Positions 1 to 7,933 of a DNA stretch of 64,000 bases are shown here, piece after piece. Under the pieces are notes generated by a model. It was given only the letters and a program-made list of their open reading frames with translations. It was not told where the DNA came from and did not search any database. How positions within the stretch are numbered: position 1 is the stretch's first letter; the number at the start of each line of letters is the position of its first letter. The DNA is from Candidatus Altimarinota bacterium. GTDB lineage: Bacteria > Patescibacteriota > Gracilibacteria > UBA4473. The stretch spans positions 1 to 64,000 of the forward strand of contig JAIPJB010000003.1 in the NCBI GenBank assembly GCA_021734395.1, read 5' to 3'. A program made the translations under genes and the position numbers.

Positions 1-337
1 GTGGTTTACAAGCTGGATTATAAACCTTTGAAATGCTTAAGAAAATAATATTTCTACGGTGTAACATTTGTAACATTATGAATATTTGATAAAATTAAAA
101 TAAGCAAGTTAAAGGGTAGGAGTTCTACTGGCTCCGCCATTGAATCATGGTCACTTCTTGTGAGTGAACAGGATTCAATATTGATAAAGATGAGAACCCG
201 ATAATATCGCGGAAGCGATATGGGTTCGATCTGACGAAGTGAGGAACGAAAGCTTGCTTTCAGATTCCGAACGAGGAAGACACAGAGCGGAGCGAAGTAA
301 TCCCCCTCCCTCTCCGCCAGTTTTTTTCACCTTTTTC
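1..337. other. Non-coding stretch with three hairpins upstream of tRNA-Thr
   Basis: No convincing gene is seen. From 132 to 319 the DNA is flanked by two direct copies of CTCCGCCA (132-139 and 312-319). Between them lie three inverted repeats: TTGAATC/GATTCAA (140-178), GAACCC/GGGTTC enclosing ATATCGC-GGAA-GCGATAT (194-227, a GNRA-type tetraloop), and GAAAGC-TT-GCTTTC (248-261). GCGGAG (287-292) can pair with CTCCGC (312-317) just before a T7 run (321-327), which could act as a weak terminator. The hairpins suggest a structured RNA or a small palindromic element, but no known RNA family could be assigned. Both CTCCGCCA copies resemble a tRNA 3' end, yet neither is preceded by a normal T arm. 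Confidence 0.4.
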
Positions 338-412
338 GCCGAGATAGCTCAGTGGTAGAGCAACACATTCGTAACGTGTAGGTCGTGGGTTCAAATCCCA
401 TTCTCGGCTCCA
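338..412 (+). tRNA. tRNA-Thr (anticodon CGU)
   Basis: The acceptor stem GCCGAGA (338-344) pairs perfectly with TCTCGGC (402-408), followed by discriminator T and an encoded CCA (410-412). The D arm is GCTC-N7-GAGC, the anticodon loop TTCGTAA has CGT at 370-372, and the T arm is GTGGG-TTCAAAT-CCCAT. CGU reads ACG, so this is a threonine tRNA. The bottom of the anticodon stem has one A-C mismatch next to the loop, which is tolerable. The gene stands alone; the next coding region begins 75 bp downstream. Confidence 0.95.
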
Positions 413-487
413 CTTGCATAAAAAATTTTCTTCTTTCACAAGCCTAAAAAATCTGTAGAATAGAAAGTGATTTTTCTTTCTTCATCT

Positions 488-928
488 ATGAAAAAATTAT
501 TCTTTCATCTGCATCTGGTTCTGATACCGCTTTTTGTGATTCTTGTTTTCGCTTCTCCCGTCATAGGAAAAATTCTTGCTTTTGCTGAAACGGTCACTCG
601 TTTTGAAGGAATGTTCGCCGAAACATTTCTCCCAACATTAGTCGGAGGAATGCTTTTGCAACTCGCGATTATTATCATACTGGAGGGAGCGGCTGTCATT
701 GCGGCTGTTATTAGTGTAATAAATAGAGAGTTTTTGCCAGAAAAAAACAAAGTTTTTCTGCGATCAAGTCTCATCCTTTCTGCTGCTGCTTTCTTTATTC
801 TGGCATTTGGCCAACAAGTACTCGGCAATGGGGATCATTTTTTTAAGATTTTCACCTATTTTGTTTTCACTCTTTTTCTGTTGCATATTGTTCCACAGGA
901 AAAGAAAGGATTTTGGCCTTGGCAGTAA
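488..928 (+). CDS. Small polytopic membrane protein, unknown function
   Basis: A 146-residue protein starting at the ATG before KKLFFHLH; an earlier in-frame start would add only seven residues. Four hydrophobic segments are visible, near residues 8-27, 45-70, 90-107 and 117-133, separated by short polar loops. A charged QEKKG stretch ends the protein on what should be the cytoplasmic side. There is no recognisable catalytic motif. It ends 13 bp before the PEP carboxylase gene and may share its transcript, though nothing ties the two functionally. A TAGAAT box near 453-458 could be its promoter. It looks like an ordinary integral membrane protein of a family I do not recognise. Confidence 0.6.
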   Translation: MKKLFFHLHLVLIPLFVILVFASPVIGKILAFAETVTRFEGMFAETFLPTLVGGMLLQLAIIIILEGAAVIAAVISVINREFLPEKNKVFLRSSLILSAAAFFILAFGQQVLGNGDHFFKIFTYFVFTLFLLHIVPQEKKGFWPWQ

Positions 929-941
929 ATAATTTTTTTTC

Positions 942-2450
942 ATGCGAAAAATACCGAGCACGATGGCAACCCAGCATCCTGATAATGCCATGGGGTCGCC
1001 TTTTTCAGGGAATCGATATATTTCCAACGCCGAAGAAATAGACGAATGCTATCGTTGTTTTTCTGAACTCGGTGTCGGTGAGTACATGTGGGACTGGGAA
1101 GGAAAATTTGTCGATGAAGCTGTTATAGATCGACTGTATCAAAATTATCACGAATATTTCACAAAAAATCAGTTAGGACGGGATAAGTTTCTGACTTTTC
1201 GTATTCCCAATATCTGGGAAGAAACGTCTCACCGGCTTCCTCGAGCATTTATGAATCTGATTTCCGCCGAACACGCAGCAAAAAAATATGGATTCCATTC
1301 TCCCCCACTCTTTGAAGTGATCTTGCCAATGACCACCCGTTCGGATCAGTTGATCTATTTACAGAAAAAGTTTCGCGAAATTGCTGATGCGACCGAAGAA
1401 ATATTCGATATGAAATCGGACATGAAACACATTCAGGTTATTCCGCTTTTTGAAGAAGTGGAAACGATGGCTGATGCTTTTCGGATACTCGAAGAATACA
1501 TTCAGTTTCTTCAGGATGAATATCACTACAAGCCCGAATACATGCGGGTTTTCATCGCGCGTTCTGATCCCGCTATGAATGCTGGATTAATCCCTGCTAT
1601 TATCGCCCTCAAAAATGCTGTTTCTGCGTATCATGAATTTGGACGAAAACACGGTATAAAGATTTTTCCTTGGGTCGGTGGCGGATCACTCCCTTTCCGG
1701 GGAGCGATAAATCCAGAGAATGCTCTTTTTGCGGTACAGGAATATGGTGGTGTTGCTTCGCTGACGATTCAAAGTGCTTTTCGATCAGACTATCCCCTCA
1801 AGGATGTGAAGGATGCGATTAAATTGTTTAATACCCAACTTCCCAAAAACCTGACCAATTATCGTCAGATATCACCCGAAGAATCAAAAATTCTCAAAGA
1901 GTTCAACCAAAAATCGCAAAAATACTTTCAGGAAATAGTAGAAGAAATTGCGCCTCTGATTAATACCGTTGCGGGGAAGCTTCCTTCACACCGAGAACGC
2001 GTTCAACATATTGGTATTTTCGGCTACGCTCGGGGAATAGGAAAAGTGAAACTCCCCAGAGCTATTAAATTTACTGGTAGCTTGTATAGCCTGGGTGTTC
2101 CTCCGGAACTTATTGGTACTGGACGGGCACTAAAACTGGCCAAAGACATGGGCATCGAAAAACTTATCCGCGAGCTGTATATCAATCTTCAGCGTGATCT
2201 CTCTCATGCAGGACACTATCTAAATCGAGAAAATCTCCAAAAACTCAGTGAGAAAGATTCTATCTGGAAGACCGTTGAAGGAGGGATTGATCTGATCGAA
2301 GATTTTATTGGCGAATCTATCGGCCCCACATCTCCTCACCATTTTATTCATCGAAATTTTGCTTCCAATGTCCTGCAAAAAATGGAAGTTGAAGAAGATA
2401 TTGCTGAGGATGTCCTCAGAGCCGCTGAAATTCGAAAATCTTTGGGCTGA
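942..2450 (+). CDS. ppcA: Phosphoenolpyruvate carboxylase, archaeal type
   Basis: Catalyses PEP + bicarbonate to oxaloacetate + phosphate, replenishing C4 acids. At 502 residues it is about half the length of the usual bacterial or plant enzyme (about 900) and matches the compact archaeal-type family. The family-typical N-terminus ATQHPDNA is at residues 9-16. The central GGGSLPFRG stretch and the C-terminal GPTSPHHF segment also fit. The enzyme is known mainly from archaea and a few bacteria such as Clostridium perfringens and lactic acid bacteria. Oxaloacetate could feed aspartate, which is used in purine and pyrimidine synthesis, and purF follows 59 bp downstream. No Shine-Dalgarno sequence precedes the ATG. 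The stop is TGA. Confidence 0.92.
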   Translation: MRKIPSTMATQHPDNAMGSPFSGNRYISNAEEIDECYRCFSELGVGEYMWDWEGKFVDEAVIDRLYQNYHEYFTKNQLGRDKFLTFRIPNIWEETSHRLPRAFMNLISAEHAAKKYGFHSPPLFEVILPMTTRSDQLIYLQKKFREIADATEEIFDMKSDMKHIQVIPLFEEVETMADAFRILEEYIQFLQDEYHYKPEYMRVFIARSDPAMNAGLIPAIIALKNAVSAYHEFGRKHGIKIFPWVGGGSLPFRGAINPENALFAVQEYGGVASLTIQSAFRSDYPLKDVKDAIKLFNTQLPKNLTNYRQISPEESKILKEFNQKSQKYFQEIVEEIAPLINTVAGKLPSHRERVQHIGIFGYARGIGKVKLPRAIKFTGSLYSLGVPPELIGTGRALKLAKDMGIEKLIRELYINLQRDLSHAGHYLNRENLQKLSEKDSIWKTVEGGIDLIEDFIGESIGPTSPHHFIHRNFASNVLQKMEVEEDIAEDVLRAAEIRKSLG

Positions 2451-2509
2451 ATTCCCCTTGCGAAAAACTCTTTTTGCCTTATCATGCTGGCGCACTTTTC
2501 CCTTTCTCC

Positions 2510-4009
2510 ATGTGTGGAATCATAGGTCTCTGCAAAACAAAAGATGATGCTGTATATGAAACGTATGATGGACTCATAATGCTGCAGCACCGAGGACAGG
2601 ATTCCGCAGGACTGGTTTCTTTCGACGGAAAAAGGTTTTACGAGCGGCGAGGTGCGGGATTGGTTCAGGATGTTTTTCGGGAAGATGATATCCGATCACT
2701 TCGTGGTCAATACAGCATGGGGCATTGTCGGTACACCACGTGTGGAAATTGTAACGATGCGAATGAAGCCCAGCCATTCTTTGTGAATGCGCCCTTGGGA
2801 ATTTATATGATTCACAATGGAAACCTGACCAATACCGAAGAAATGCGAGCCCTGATACAGGATAATTACCGTCGACACCTGCGAACCGATTCTGATACAG
2901 AAGTTTTACTCAATGTTTTTGCAGACCAAATCTATACGGTTATCAAAAAAAATTCTCGAAAGAAAAACATGGTCGATATCATTTTTCAGGCGACAAAAAT
3001 GACCATGAAAAAAGTAACTGGAGCGTATTCTGTCATTACCCTGATCGACCAAGTCGGTCTGTATGTCTTTCGTGATCCAAATGGGATTCGTCCTTTGGTC
3101 ATGGGAAAAAAAGAAACCACGAGCGGAACCGAATGGATGTTTGCTTCAGAAGATGTCGCACTCAAAGCACTGGGGTTTACTGTTGTCAGAGATGTGGCTC
3201 CAGGAGAAGCTATTTTGGTCAATCACAAAAACGAAATGATCGCTCGGCAGTGTGTAAAAGGAGAGCTCAATCCTTGTATTTTTGAATATGTATATTTGGC
3301 TCGGCCAGATAGTATGATCAACAAAATTTCCGTTTATAAAACCAGACTCCGTTTGGGAGCGGCACTTGCCAAGCAAATTAAAGCCGCAAACTTAGAAATT
3401 GATTCTGTCATGCCAGTTCCTGATTCGGGTCGTCCATTGGCACTTCAAATCAGTCAAGATCTAGGAATTAAATACCGAGAAGGACTAGTCAAAAATCGCT
3501 ACATTGGCAGGACGTTTATCATGCCGGGACAAGCCATGCGAAAAAAATTCATTCGTCGAAAACTCAATACTATTGAACTTGAATTTCGGAACCGGAATAT
3601 TCTCCTTGTCGATGATTCCATTGTTCGAGGGAATACCATGAAAAAAATTATTGAAATGTGTCGTCAGGCTGGAGCCAAAAAAGTCTATGTCGCCAGCGGA
3701 GCTCCACCAGTGATCAATCCAGATGTGTACGGAGTAGATATTCCAACGCGCTCAGAACTTATTGCCAATGGCTTGAGTATTCCCGAAATACAACAGATCA
3801 TTAATGCTGATGCTCTCTTCTACCAAACCGTAGAAGATCTCATAGAATCCGCCCGATTTGGAAATCCCGAAATAAAAAAATTCCATACGGGAGTTTTTGA
3901 TGGCGGCTATGTCACCCCCGAAGTAACGGAAGAATATTTACAAAAGGTAGAATTCCAAGGCCGGGGTATACAAAAAAAATATGAAGATATCCCCCTCCCT
4001 ACTGTTTAA
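2510..4009 (+). CDS. purF: Amidophosphoribosyltransferase (PurF)
   Basis: First committed step of purine synthesis: glutamine and PRPP give 5-phosphoribosylamine. The start is set at the ATG that places Cys at position 2 (MCGIIG), because removal of Met exposes the N-terminal Cys nucleophile; in-frame starts upstream would destroy this. The N-terminal Ntn glutaminase domain (about 1-240) shows LQHRGQDSAG, IHNGNLTN and RTDSDTE. The phosphoribosyltransferase domain (about 260-460) has the PRPP loop LLVDDSIVRGNT and the NRYIGRTFI and KLN segments typical of E. coli-type PurF. It has 499 residues, a full length. No Shine-Dalgarno sequence precedes the start. purM follows after one gene, so part of the pathway is clustered here. 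Confidence 0.95.
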   Translation: MCGIIGLCKTKDDAVYETYDGLIMLQHRGQDSAGLVSFDGKRFYERRGAGLVQDVFREDDIRSLRGQYSMGHCRYTTCGNCNDANEAQPFFVNAPLGIYMIHNGNLTNTEEMRALIQDNYRRHLRTDSDTEVLLNVFADQIYTVIKKNSRKKNMVDIIFQATKMTMKKVTGAYSVITLIDQVGLYVFRDPNGIRPLVMGKKETTSGTEWMFASEDVALKALGFTVVRDVAPGEAILVNHKNEMIARQCVKGELNPCIFEYVYLARPDSMINKISVYKTRLRLGAALAKQIKAANLEIDSVMPVPDSGRPLALQISQDLGIKYREGLVKNRYIGRTFIMPGQAMRKKFIRRKLNTIELEFRNRNILLVDDSIVRGNTMKKIIEMCRQAGAKKVYVASGAPPVINPDVYGVDIPTRSELIANGLSIPEIQQIINADALFYQTVEDLIESARFGNPEIKKFHTGVFDGGYVTPEVTEEYLQKVEFQGRGIQKKYEDIPLPTV

Positions 4010-4018
4010 TTTTTTCTC

Positions 4019-4912
4019 ATGAGTTTCCTTGATTTCTGGTCTCCGCTCATCCGCCGAAAATGGCATTTTCTTCTGACATTTCTCTTTTTTGTGATTGTAC
4101 TGGGGGGGCTTTTGTTTCTCTTCCCGAATTTACAAAAAACGACTGTTTATTTTTCTGTAAAACCTTTCCAGACGGAAGTGCAAAATAATCAGTATCATCT
4201 GGATGCCGTAGAGAGCGCATCCAAAGTTGCTGAAACTATTGCTGGTTGGGCACAAAGTCCTGCTTTCCGTCAGGAGATTATGGATACGGCTGACGTCTAT
4301 ATTCCACATTTTAAGCGAAAACTCAGTGCCCGAAAACAAAATCGACTCAACGTTTTCTGGACACTGACACTCAATGAGGAAGAAATCACATCTACTGATG
4401 TCGTCGTCCAAGCGCTCATCTCGACATTTCAGAAACGTTTTGATGATTTTAACAGTCAGAACTCTTTTCCTTTTCAGATCACCACTCCTCAAGTTTTCAC
4501 CGAAACATCGCTTATTCCTTTGTCATGGATTCTGGTGGGAATTCTTTTTGTGGGGCTTCTTCTGGCTTTTTTCACTATTTATTTATACGAAGTTTTCACC
4601 GATAAAGTTTCTTTTCTTCGACAGGTCTACGATACTCTGCCCGAAGCAGTTGTTTTGAGGGTGGAAAAAAAGATAGGAGAACACAATGCCAATCTCATCG
4701 AACAATTTGTCCTGACTTTCGAATCACCACGCTTGATCACCACTTTCCCCGAAGCAGAAAAATATTTTTCTCTGGCACCTTTGGATGCTATCGACGAAGA
4801 AATTGATGTCCCCGTTTTGCTGGTGAGGCTAGGAAAAACAACCATGCGCGAACTCGAAAATATGGCGGCTCTCTTTGGAGATGAAGTGGGAGTGATTGTT
4901 TTTGAACGATGA
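4019..4912 (+). CDS. Wzz-like chain-length/polysaccharide co-polymerase protein
   Basis: A 297-residue protein with one membrane segment near the N-terminus (about 15-36) and another at about 167-190. A roughly 130-residue predicted extracytoplasmic domain lies between them, and a cytoplasmic tail of about 100 residues follows. This two-helix hairpin with a periplasmic-type middle is the layout of Wzz/polysaccharide co-polymerases, which set glycan chain length. The tail lacks Walker motifs, so it is not a fused BY-kinase. It begins 9 bp after purF, and its stop overlaps the purM start (ATGA), so it is co-transcribed with purine genes although the roles look unrelated. Assignment rests on topology only. 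Confidence 0.5.
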   Translation: MSFLDFWSPLIRRKWHFLLTFLFFVIVLGGLLFLFPNLQKTTVYFSVKPFQTEVQNNQYHLDAVESASKVAETIAGWAQSPAFRQEIMDTADVYIPHFKRKLSARKQNRLNVFWTLTLNEEEITSTDVVVQALISTFQKRFDDFNSQNSFPFQITTPQVFTETSLIPLSWILVGILFVGLLLAFFTIYLYEVFTDKVSFLRQVYDTLPEAVVLRVEKKIGEHNANLIEQFVLTFESPRLITTFPEAEKYFSLAPLDAIDEEIDVPVLLVRLGKTTMRELENMAALFGDEVGVIVFER

Positions 4913-5988
4913 AAAAAATGGATTATGCCTCCTCCGGTGTAAATATCGCTCAGGGCGATAAAGCTTCCCGTGCGGCTTATACAAATGCAAAAAAAACATT
5001 CTCTTCGCGAAAAGGAAAAATTGGCGAGCCCTTTGTAATGGACGGTGGGTTTTCAGGAGCTTTGGATATGGGTGATTATTTATTGGTTCAAAATGATGAT
5101 GGTGTAGGGACCAAAATGGAAATTGCTGAACGACTCAAAAAATATGACACTCTGGGGCAAGATTTGGTAGCGATGGTCGCCGATGATGCACTCTGTGTCG
5201 GGGCAGAAGTCATTTCTCTTAGTAATACGATTGATACGCCTCTGGTAGAAACTGCCGCCATAGAAACTCTGACTGCTGGGCTGGCCGAATGTTGTAAAGC
5301 ACAAAAAATAGTCATTCCCGGAGGAGAGATTGCCGAGCTTTCTGACGCACTCAATGGAATGGTCTGGAATGCTACAGCCATCGGAATCGTGAAAAAAGAA
5401 AAATTTATTACCGGTCAAAATATTCATCCCGGGCAAAAAATCATCGGGCTGAAAGGACGTGTTCTCCGCAGCAATGGAATGACTTTGGCTCGGAAAATCT
5501 GTGAAGAAAAATTTGGTTCTGACTGGCATCGTCACCAATGGCGTGACGGACAAAGCTGGGGAGAGATTTTACTAACCCCTTCAAAGGTTTTCCATCGGAC
5601 TCTTCTGGATCAACTCGTAGGTGACTTTGAGGGTGAACGCTCTTTTCCTATACAGGGGATTGTCCATATTACGGGTGGAGGTATCCCTGGAAATCTTCCC
5701 CGAATCTTACCCTCTGGTATGGGGGCACAACTTCATAACTTACACGAACCCCATCCTGCGATACAAGATCTGCAAAAAATCGGAAATCTAGACGAAGAAG
5801 AATGCTACCGTACGTGGCATTGCGGAACCGCTATGATGCTCGTCGTAGAAGAAGAATACGTCGAGCCTATCTGTCAAAAACTCAATTCGTCAGATTCAGA
5901 AATTCATGCTATACTTGTTGGCGAAATAACTCATGAAGAGAAACTTGATTTTGTCTCTAAATTTTCAGGACGGCAGATCTCCTTCTGA
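4909..5988 (+). CDS. purM: Phosphoribosylformylglycinamidine cyclo-ligase (PurM/AIR synthetase)
   Basis: ATP-dependent ring closure of FGAM to AIR, step five of purine synthesis, in the cytoplasm. The N-terminus has the family signature YASSGVNIAQGDKA. Further in are DGVGTKMEIAE (the phosphate-binding GTK region), DLVAMVADDALCVGAE, the GGEIAEL segment and a C-terminal THITGGGIPGN-like motif (here HITGGGIPGNLPR, about residues 251-263). The length of 359 is near the usual 340-350. The start overlaps the preceding stop by 4 nt; an alternative ATG three codons later is equally good. Together with purF this suggests a de novo purine route, but the other pur genes are outside the window. Confidence 0.93.
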   Translation: MKKMDYASSGVNIAQGDKASRAAYTNAKKTFSSRKGKIGEPFVMDGGFSGALDMGDYLLVQNDDGVGTKMEIAERLKKYDTLGQDLVAMVADDALCVGAEVISLSNTIDTPLVETAAIETLTAGLAECCKAQKIVIPGGEIAELSDALNGMVWNATAIGIVKKEKFITGQNIHPGQKIIGLKGRVLRSNGMTLARKICEEKFGSDWHRHQWRDGQSWGEILLTPSKVFHRTLLDQLVGDFEGERSFPIQGIVHITGGGIPGNLPRILPSGMGAQLHNLHEPHPAIQDLQKIGNLDEEECYRTWHCGTAMMLVVEEEYVEPICQKLNSSDSEIHAILVGEITHEEKLDFVSKFSGRQISF

Positions 5989-6029
5989 GTTTTTTTGTGC
6001 CTTTTTTTATTTTTTATCCCTCTTCTCCA

Positions 6030-6344
6030 ATGATTTTTCATTTTCAGACCAATGATGTGACCTTTTTCGAGGAAGACAGAGCCTATTTTGAAAAACGACT
6101 TCTCTCCCTCAAAAAAATACTTGGCTGGGAATCAGGAGACGAAGACACTGTCGATGTCCACATCAAAATAGAGAAAAATAAGCATCACGGTGGTGATCGA
6201 TTTGAAGCATCGGCAAATGTTGTTGCTCCTCATGGTGGAAAGTTTTATACGAGTATTTCAGCTGACACGATTCGAAAGTGCGCGGATATTCTGCAGAGCA
6301 AACTCAAAGCTCAGATCAAAACATTCCACGAAAAAAAGAAATAA
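6030..6344 (+). CDS. hpf: Short ribosome hibernation promoting factor (HPF/RaiA family)
   Basis: A 104-residue protein of the sigma-54 modulation/S30EA family, which binds the decoding region of the 30S subunit and inactivates ribosomes when growth slows. It is the short form: one beta-alpha-beta-beta-beta-alpha domain with the DVHIKIEK strand, the FEASANVVAPHG strand and the terminal helix IRKCADILQSKLKAQIK. The C-terminal dimerisation domain of long HPF is absent. The start is the ATG of MIFHFQ; an upstream GTG would add eleven mostly hydrophobic residues not seen in the family. It is the last gene of the run beginning at ppcA and is followed by a terminator. Confidence 0.8.
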   Translation: MIFHFQTNDVTFFEEDRAYFEKRLLSLKKILGWESGDEDTVDVHIKIEKNKHHGGDRFEASANVVAPHGGKFYTSISADTIRKCADILQSKLKAQIKTFHEKKK

Positions 6345-6396
6345 GACATTCATCGCTCAATCTCTAAATATTGGCTTTCTGTCATTTACAAAATTT

Positions 6397-6424
6397 GCCC
6401 CCCCGCTTTGACGAGGGGGCTTTT
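6397..6424 (+). terminator. Rho-independent terminator after hpf
   Basis: GCCCCC (6397-6402) pairs with GGGGGC (6415-6420), followed directly by TTTT. It ends the ppcA-to-hpf transcript and lies between convergent genes; on the opposite strand the T run is weaker. Confidence 0.8.
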
Positions 6425-6446
6425 GCTTGTGTGTTTGTTTGACACA

Positions 6447-6989
6447 TTAAGAAGCCACTGATTTCCTATTAAATGCCAAGGAAATCAAAATCGCAATACC
6501 AGCGATAAGTGCAAAGGCGAAAGTTCCATTCGATGCGGGTCCTGTGGGGGTAAGACTACAGTGGAGTGGTACATTTACGCTCTGACCTTCCCATGAAAGC
6601 GAAACACTCTCAAAGCTCCCACAATCAGGTTTTACGCGTGCAAAGAAAGAAAATGTATGCGTACAGGGCGCTGACTTGTTGACAGCCGGATAGACCAACA
6701 TGTTTCCTTGCAATACACCCAATCCTGTATCAATAATTTCTGATGTTTCCAAGACTTGAGCGACATTTACCTGACTGGTATAGTCAATGATATTCTCCGT
6801 CTCAGAATACAAGGTCAACTCATATCGCACGACATCCCCTGGTCGGGCGCCCAATTGCTCGGCATTCTTATTTTCATGCGAAATATTCACCGCTTCCAGT
6901 GTAAAATCCACCGAAGGCGGAAGTGCTTGAGCAAAAGAGATGCTAGACAAAAAGAAAGCAGCGAGAGCAAAACGAAAGAAATTTTTCAT
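6447..6989 (-). CDS. Secreted surface protein with C-terminal membrane anchor
   Basis: A 180-residue protein with a signal peptide (MKNFFRFALAAFFLSSISFAQA, cleavage probably after ALP/AQA near residue 22). A single beta-rich domain follows, with a GDVVRYELTLYS stretch typical of DUF11-like or CARDB-like adhesion and stalk domains. Two Cys (CTHTF and DCGSF) may form a disulfide, with a third in LHCSL. A C-terminal hydrophobic helix (about 155-173) is followed by NRKSVAS, a positive stop-transfer tail. This is the layout of a cell-surface protein held in the membrane by its C-terminus. It is monocistronic and convergent with hpf. The function is unknown. Confidence 0.65.
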   Translation of the reverse strand: MKNFFRFALAAFFLSSISFAQALPPSVDFTLEAVNISHENKNAEQLGARPGDVVRYELTLYSETENIIDYTSQVNVAQVLETSEIIDTGLGVLQGNMLVYPAVNKSAPCTHTFSFFARVKPDCGSFESVSLSWEGQSVNVPLHCSLTPTGPASNGTFAFALIAGIAILISLAFNRKSVAS

Positions 6990-7121
6990 TCCTGAATACA
7001 AAAGTTATTCTTATTGTTCCACACTGCTCTTTTTGGTCAATAATTTTCTATTGCGTGAACACATTTTTTGTTTTTTCGATATACAAAGAGAGAAAACAAA
7101 TCTCTGATTGAATGAAGCATT

Positions 7122-7709
7122 TTAGTACAAGACTTCCTCCATTTTCTCCAGTACTTTTTGGATGCGCGGTATTTCGGCGGCGGGCAGATGAGATTTGTTT
7201 TTCTCGAAGGTCTGAAAGTCGTTCTGCTCCAAAAATGACAAAATTTCCTCTTCTTCTGATTTACTACTGGAGGGAAGTGCTCCCTGGTAGGACAGTATCT
7301 TCACTCGAAAGTACAGATCCAGCCAGTCGGCATCTTCTGCTTTTACTCCGGCGAAAAGCTCATGCGTCATACGAAAAAGATTCGGTGCTGTTTTTTCTTC
7401 GGGCAGGATTTCTCGTAGTCGTGCCAACCACTCAAAGCCAAGTTTATTGATGCGCCAGTTTTTTTCGAAGCCATGGAAAACCTGTGTACAGGTTGCGTCT
7501 TTTAATGACTTATTATTTCTTCCTTCAAATATTTCTATTTCCAAGAGACGAAAAAAATCAATCTCGGCCATTCTTTTTTTCGATCGGCCAAATTTTCGCA
7601 CTCCCAATGTCACCCGTCCTAAGTCTTTGGTAAAAAACTCCAACAGTGCATCATCATTGCCCAATAAAGTTTTTCGAAGAAGAATTCCAAGTGTCTTTGA
7701 TTCACGCAT
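7122..7709 (-). CDS. recO: DNA repair protein RecO
   Basis: RecO anneals single-stranded DNA and helps load RecA past SSB in the RecFOR pathway. The N-terminal OB fold is clear: the ALLEFFTKDLGRVTLGVRKFGRSKKR stretch at about residues 20-45 is the family hallmark (opening strand, turn, and basic GxRKxxS loop). A helical C-terminal domain follows. With 195 residues it is shorter than typical RecO (about 240), and the four-Cys zinc site of many homologues is missing. The start is the ATG of MRESKT, nine bp after a TACAAT box. It is isolated from ftsX by a palindromic repeat. Confidence 0.8.
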   Translation of the reverse strand: MRESKTLGILLRKTLLGNDDALLEFFTKDLGRVTLGVRKFGRSKKRMAEIDFFRLLEIEIFEGRNNKSLKDATCTQVFHGFEKNWRINKLGFEWLARLREILPEEKTAPNLFRMTHELFAGVKAEDADWLDLYFRVKILSYQGALPSSSKSEEEEILSFLEQNDFQTFEKNKSHLPAAEIPRIQKVLEKMEEVLY

Positions 7710-7718
7710 GACACGAGA

Positions 7719-7724
7719 ATTGTA
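7719..7724 (-). promoter_or_regulatory. -10 box TACAAT of recO
   Basis: TACAAT on the minus strand with only 9 nt between it and the recO ATG. Transcription would start at or within a few bases of the start codon. Confidence 0.55.
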
Positions 7725-7733
7725 CACTGATCT

Positions 7734-7758
7734 GTCATTCCCGCGAAGGCGGGAATCT
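7734..7758. repeat. Short palindromic repeat (GTCATTCCCGCG type)
   Basis: GTCATTCCCGC-GAAG-GCGGGAAT is an imperfect hairpin of the widespread GTCATTCCCGCG...GCGGGAATCC intergenic family. A related element is at 31668-31747, and a second family member at 7848-7925. It lies between the ftsX end and the recO start. Confidence 0.7.
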
Positions 7759-7847
7759 CGTATTTATTGAACACATCAAGTCGAGAATGATAATGCGAGA
7801 AAAATATGCAGATTTATTGAATCAGTTAACTCTTTAAATTTTTTATT

Positions 7848-7925
7848 GTCATTGTGAGGACAAACAAAGTGAGGACGCGGCAATCGAAGAGATTGCTGCG
7901 ATCCGTTATACTCCCTCGCAATGAC
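7848..7925. repeat. REP/MITE-like palindromic element (GTCATTGTGAGGA...)
   Basis: Outer arms GTCATTGTGAGGA and TCCCTCGCAATGAC are near-perfect inverted repeats, and the centre contains GCAATC-GAAGA-GATTGC. The whole unit folds as one cruciform or hairpin of about 78 bp. This is the common dispersed family of the form CATTGCGAGG...CAATC...GATTG...CCTCGCAATG. It abuts the ftsX stop. Confidence 0.75.
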
Positions 7926-7933
7926 AACCTTTT

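Noticed and set aside
100-140. 3' end of a tmRNA or tRNA at the left edge (GGCTCCGCCA)
   Set aside because: The T arm lacks the TTCRA loop and no acceptor partner is visible; too weak to call.
5080-5553. Open minus-strand frame of 157 codons across purM
   Set aside because: It lies wholly opposite the well-supported purM gene, has no recognisable motif and reads like the complement of a coding frame.
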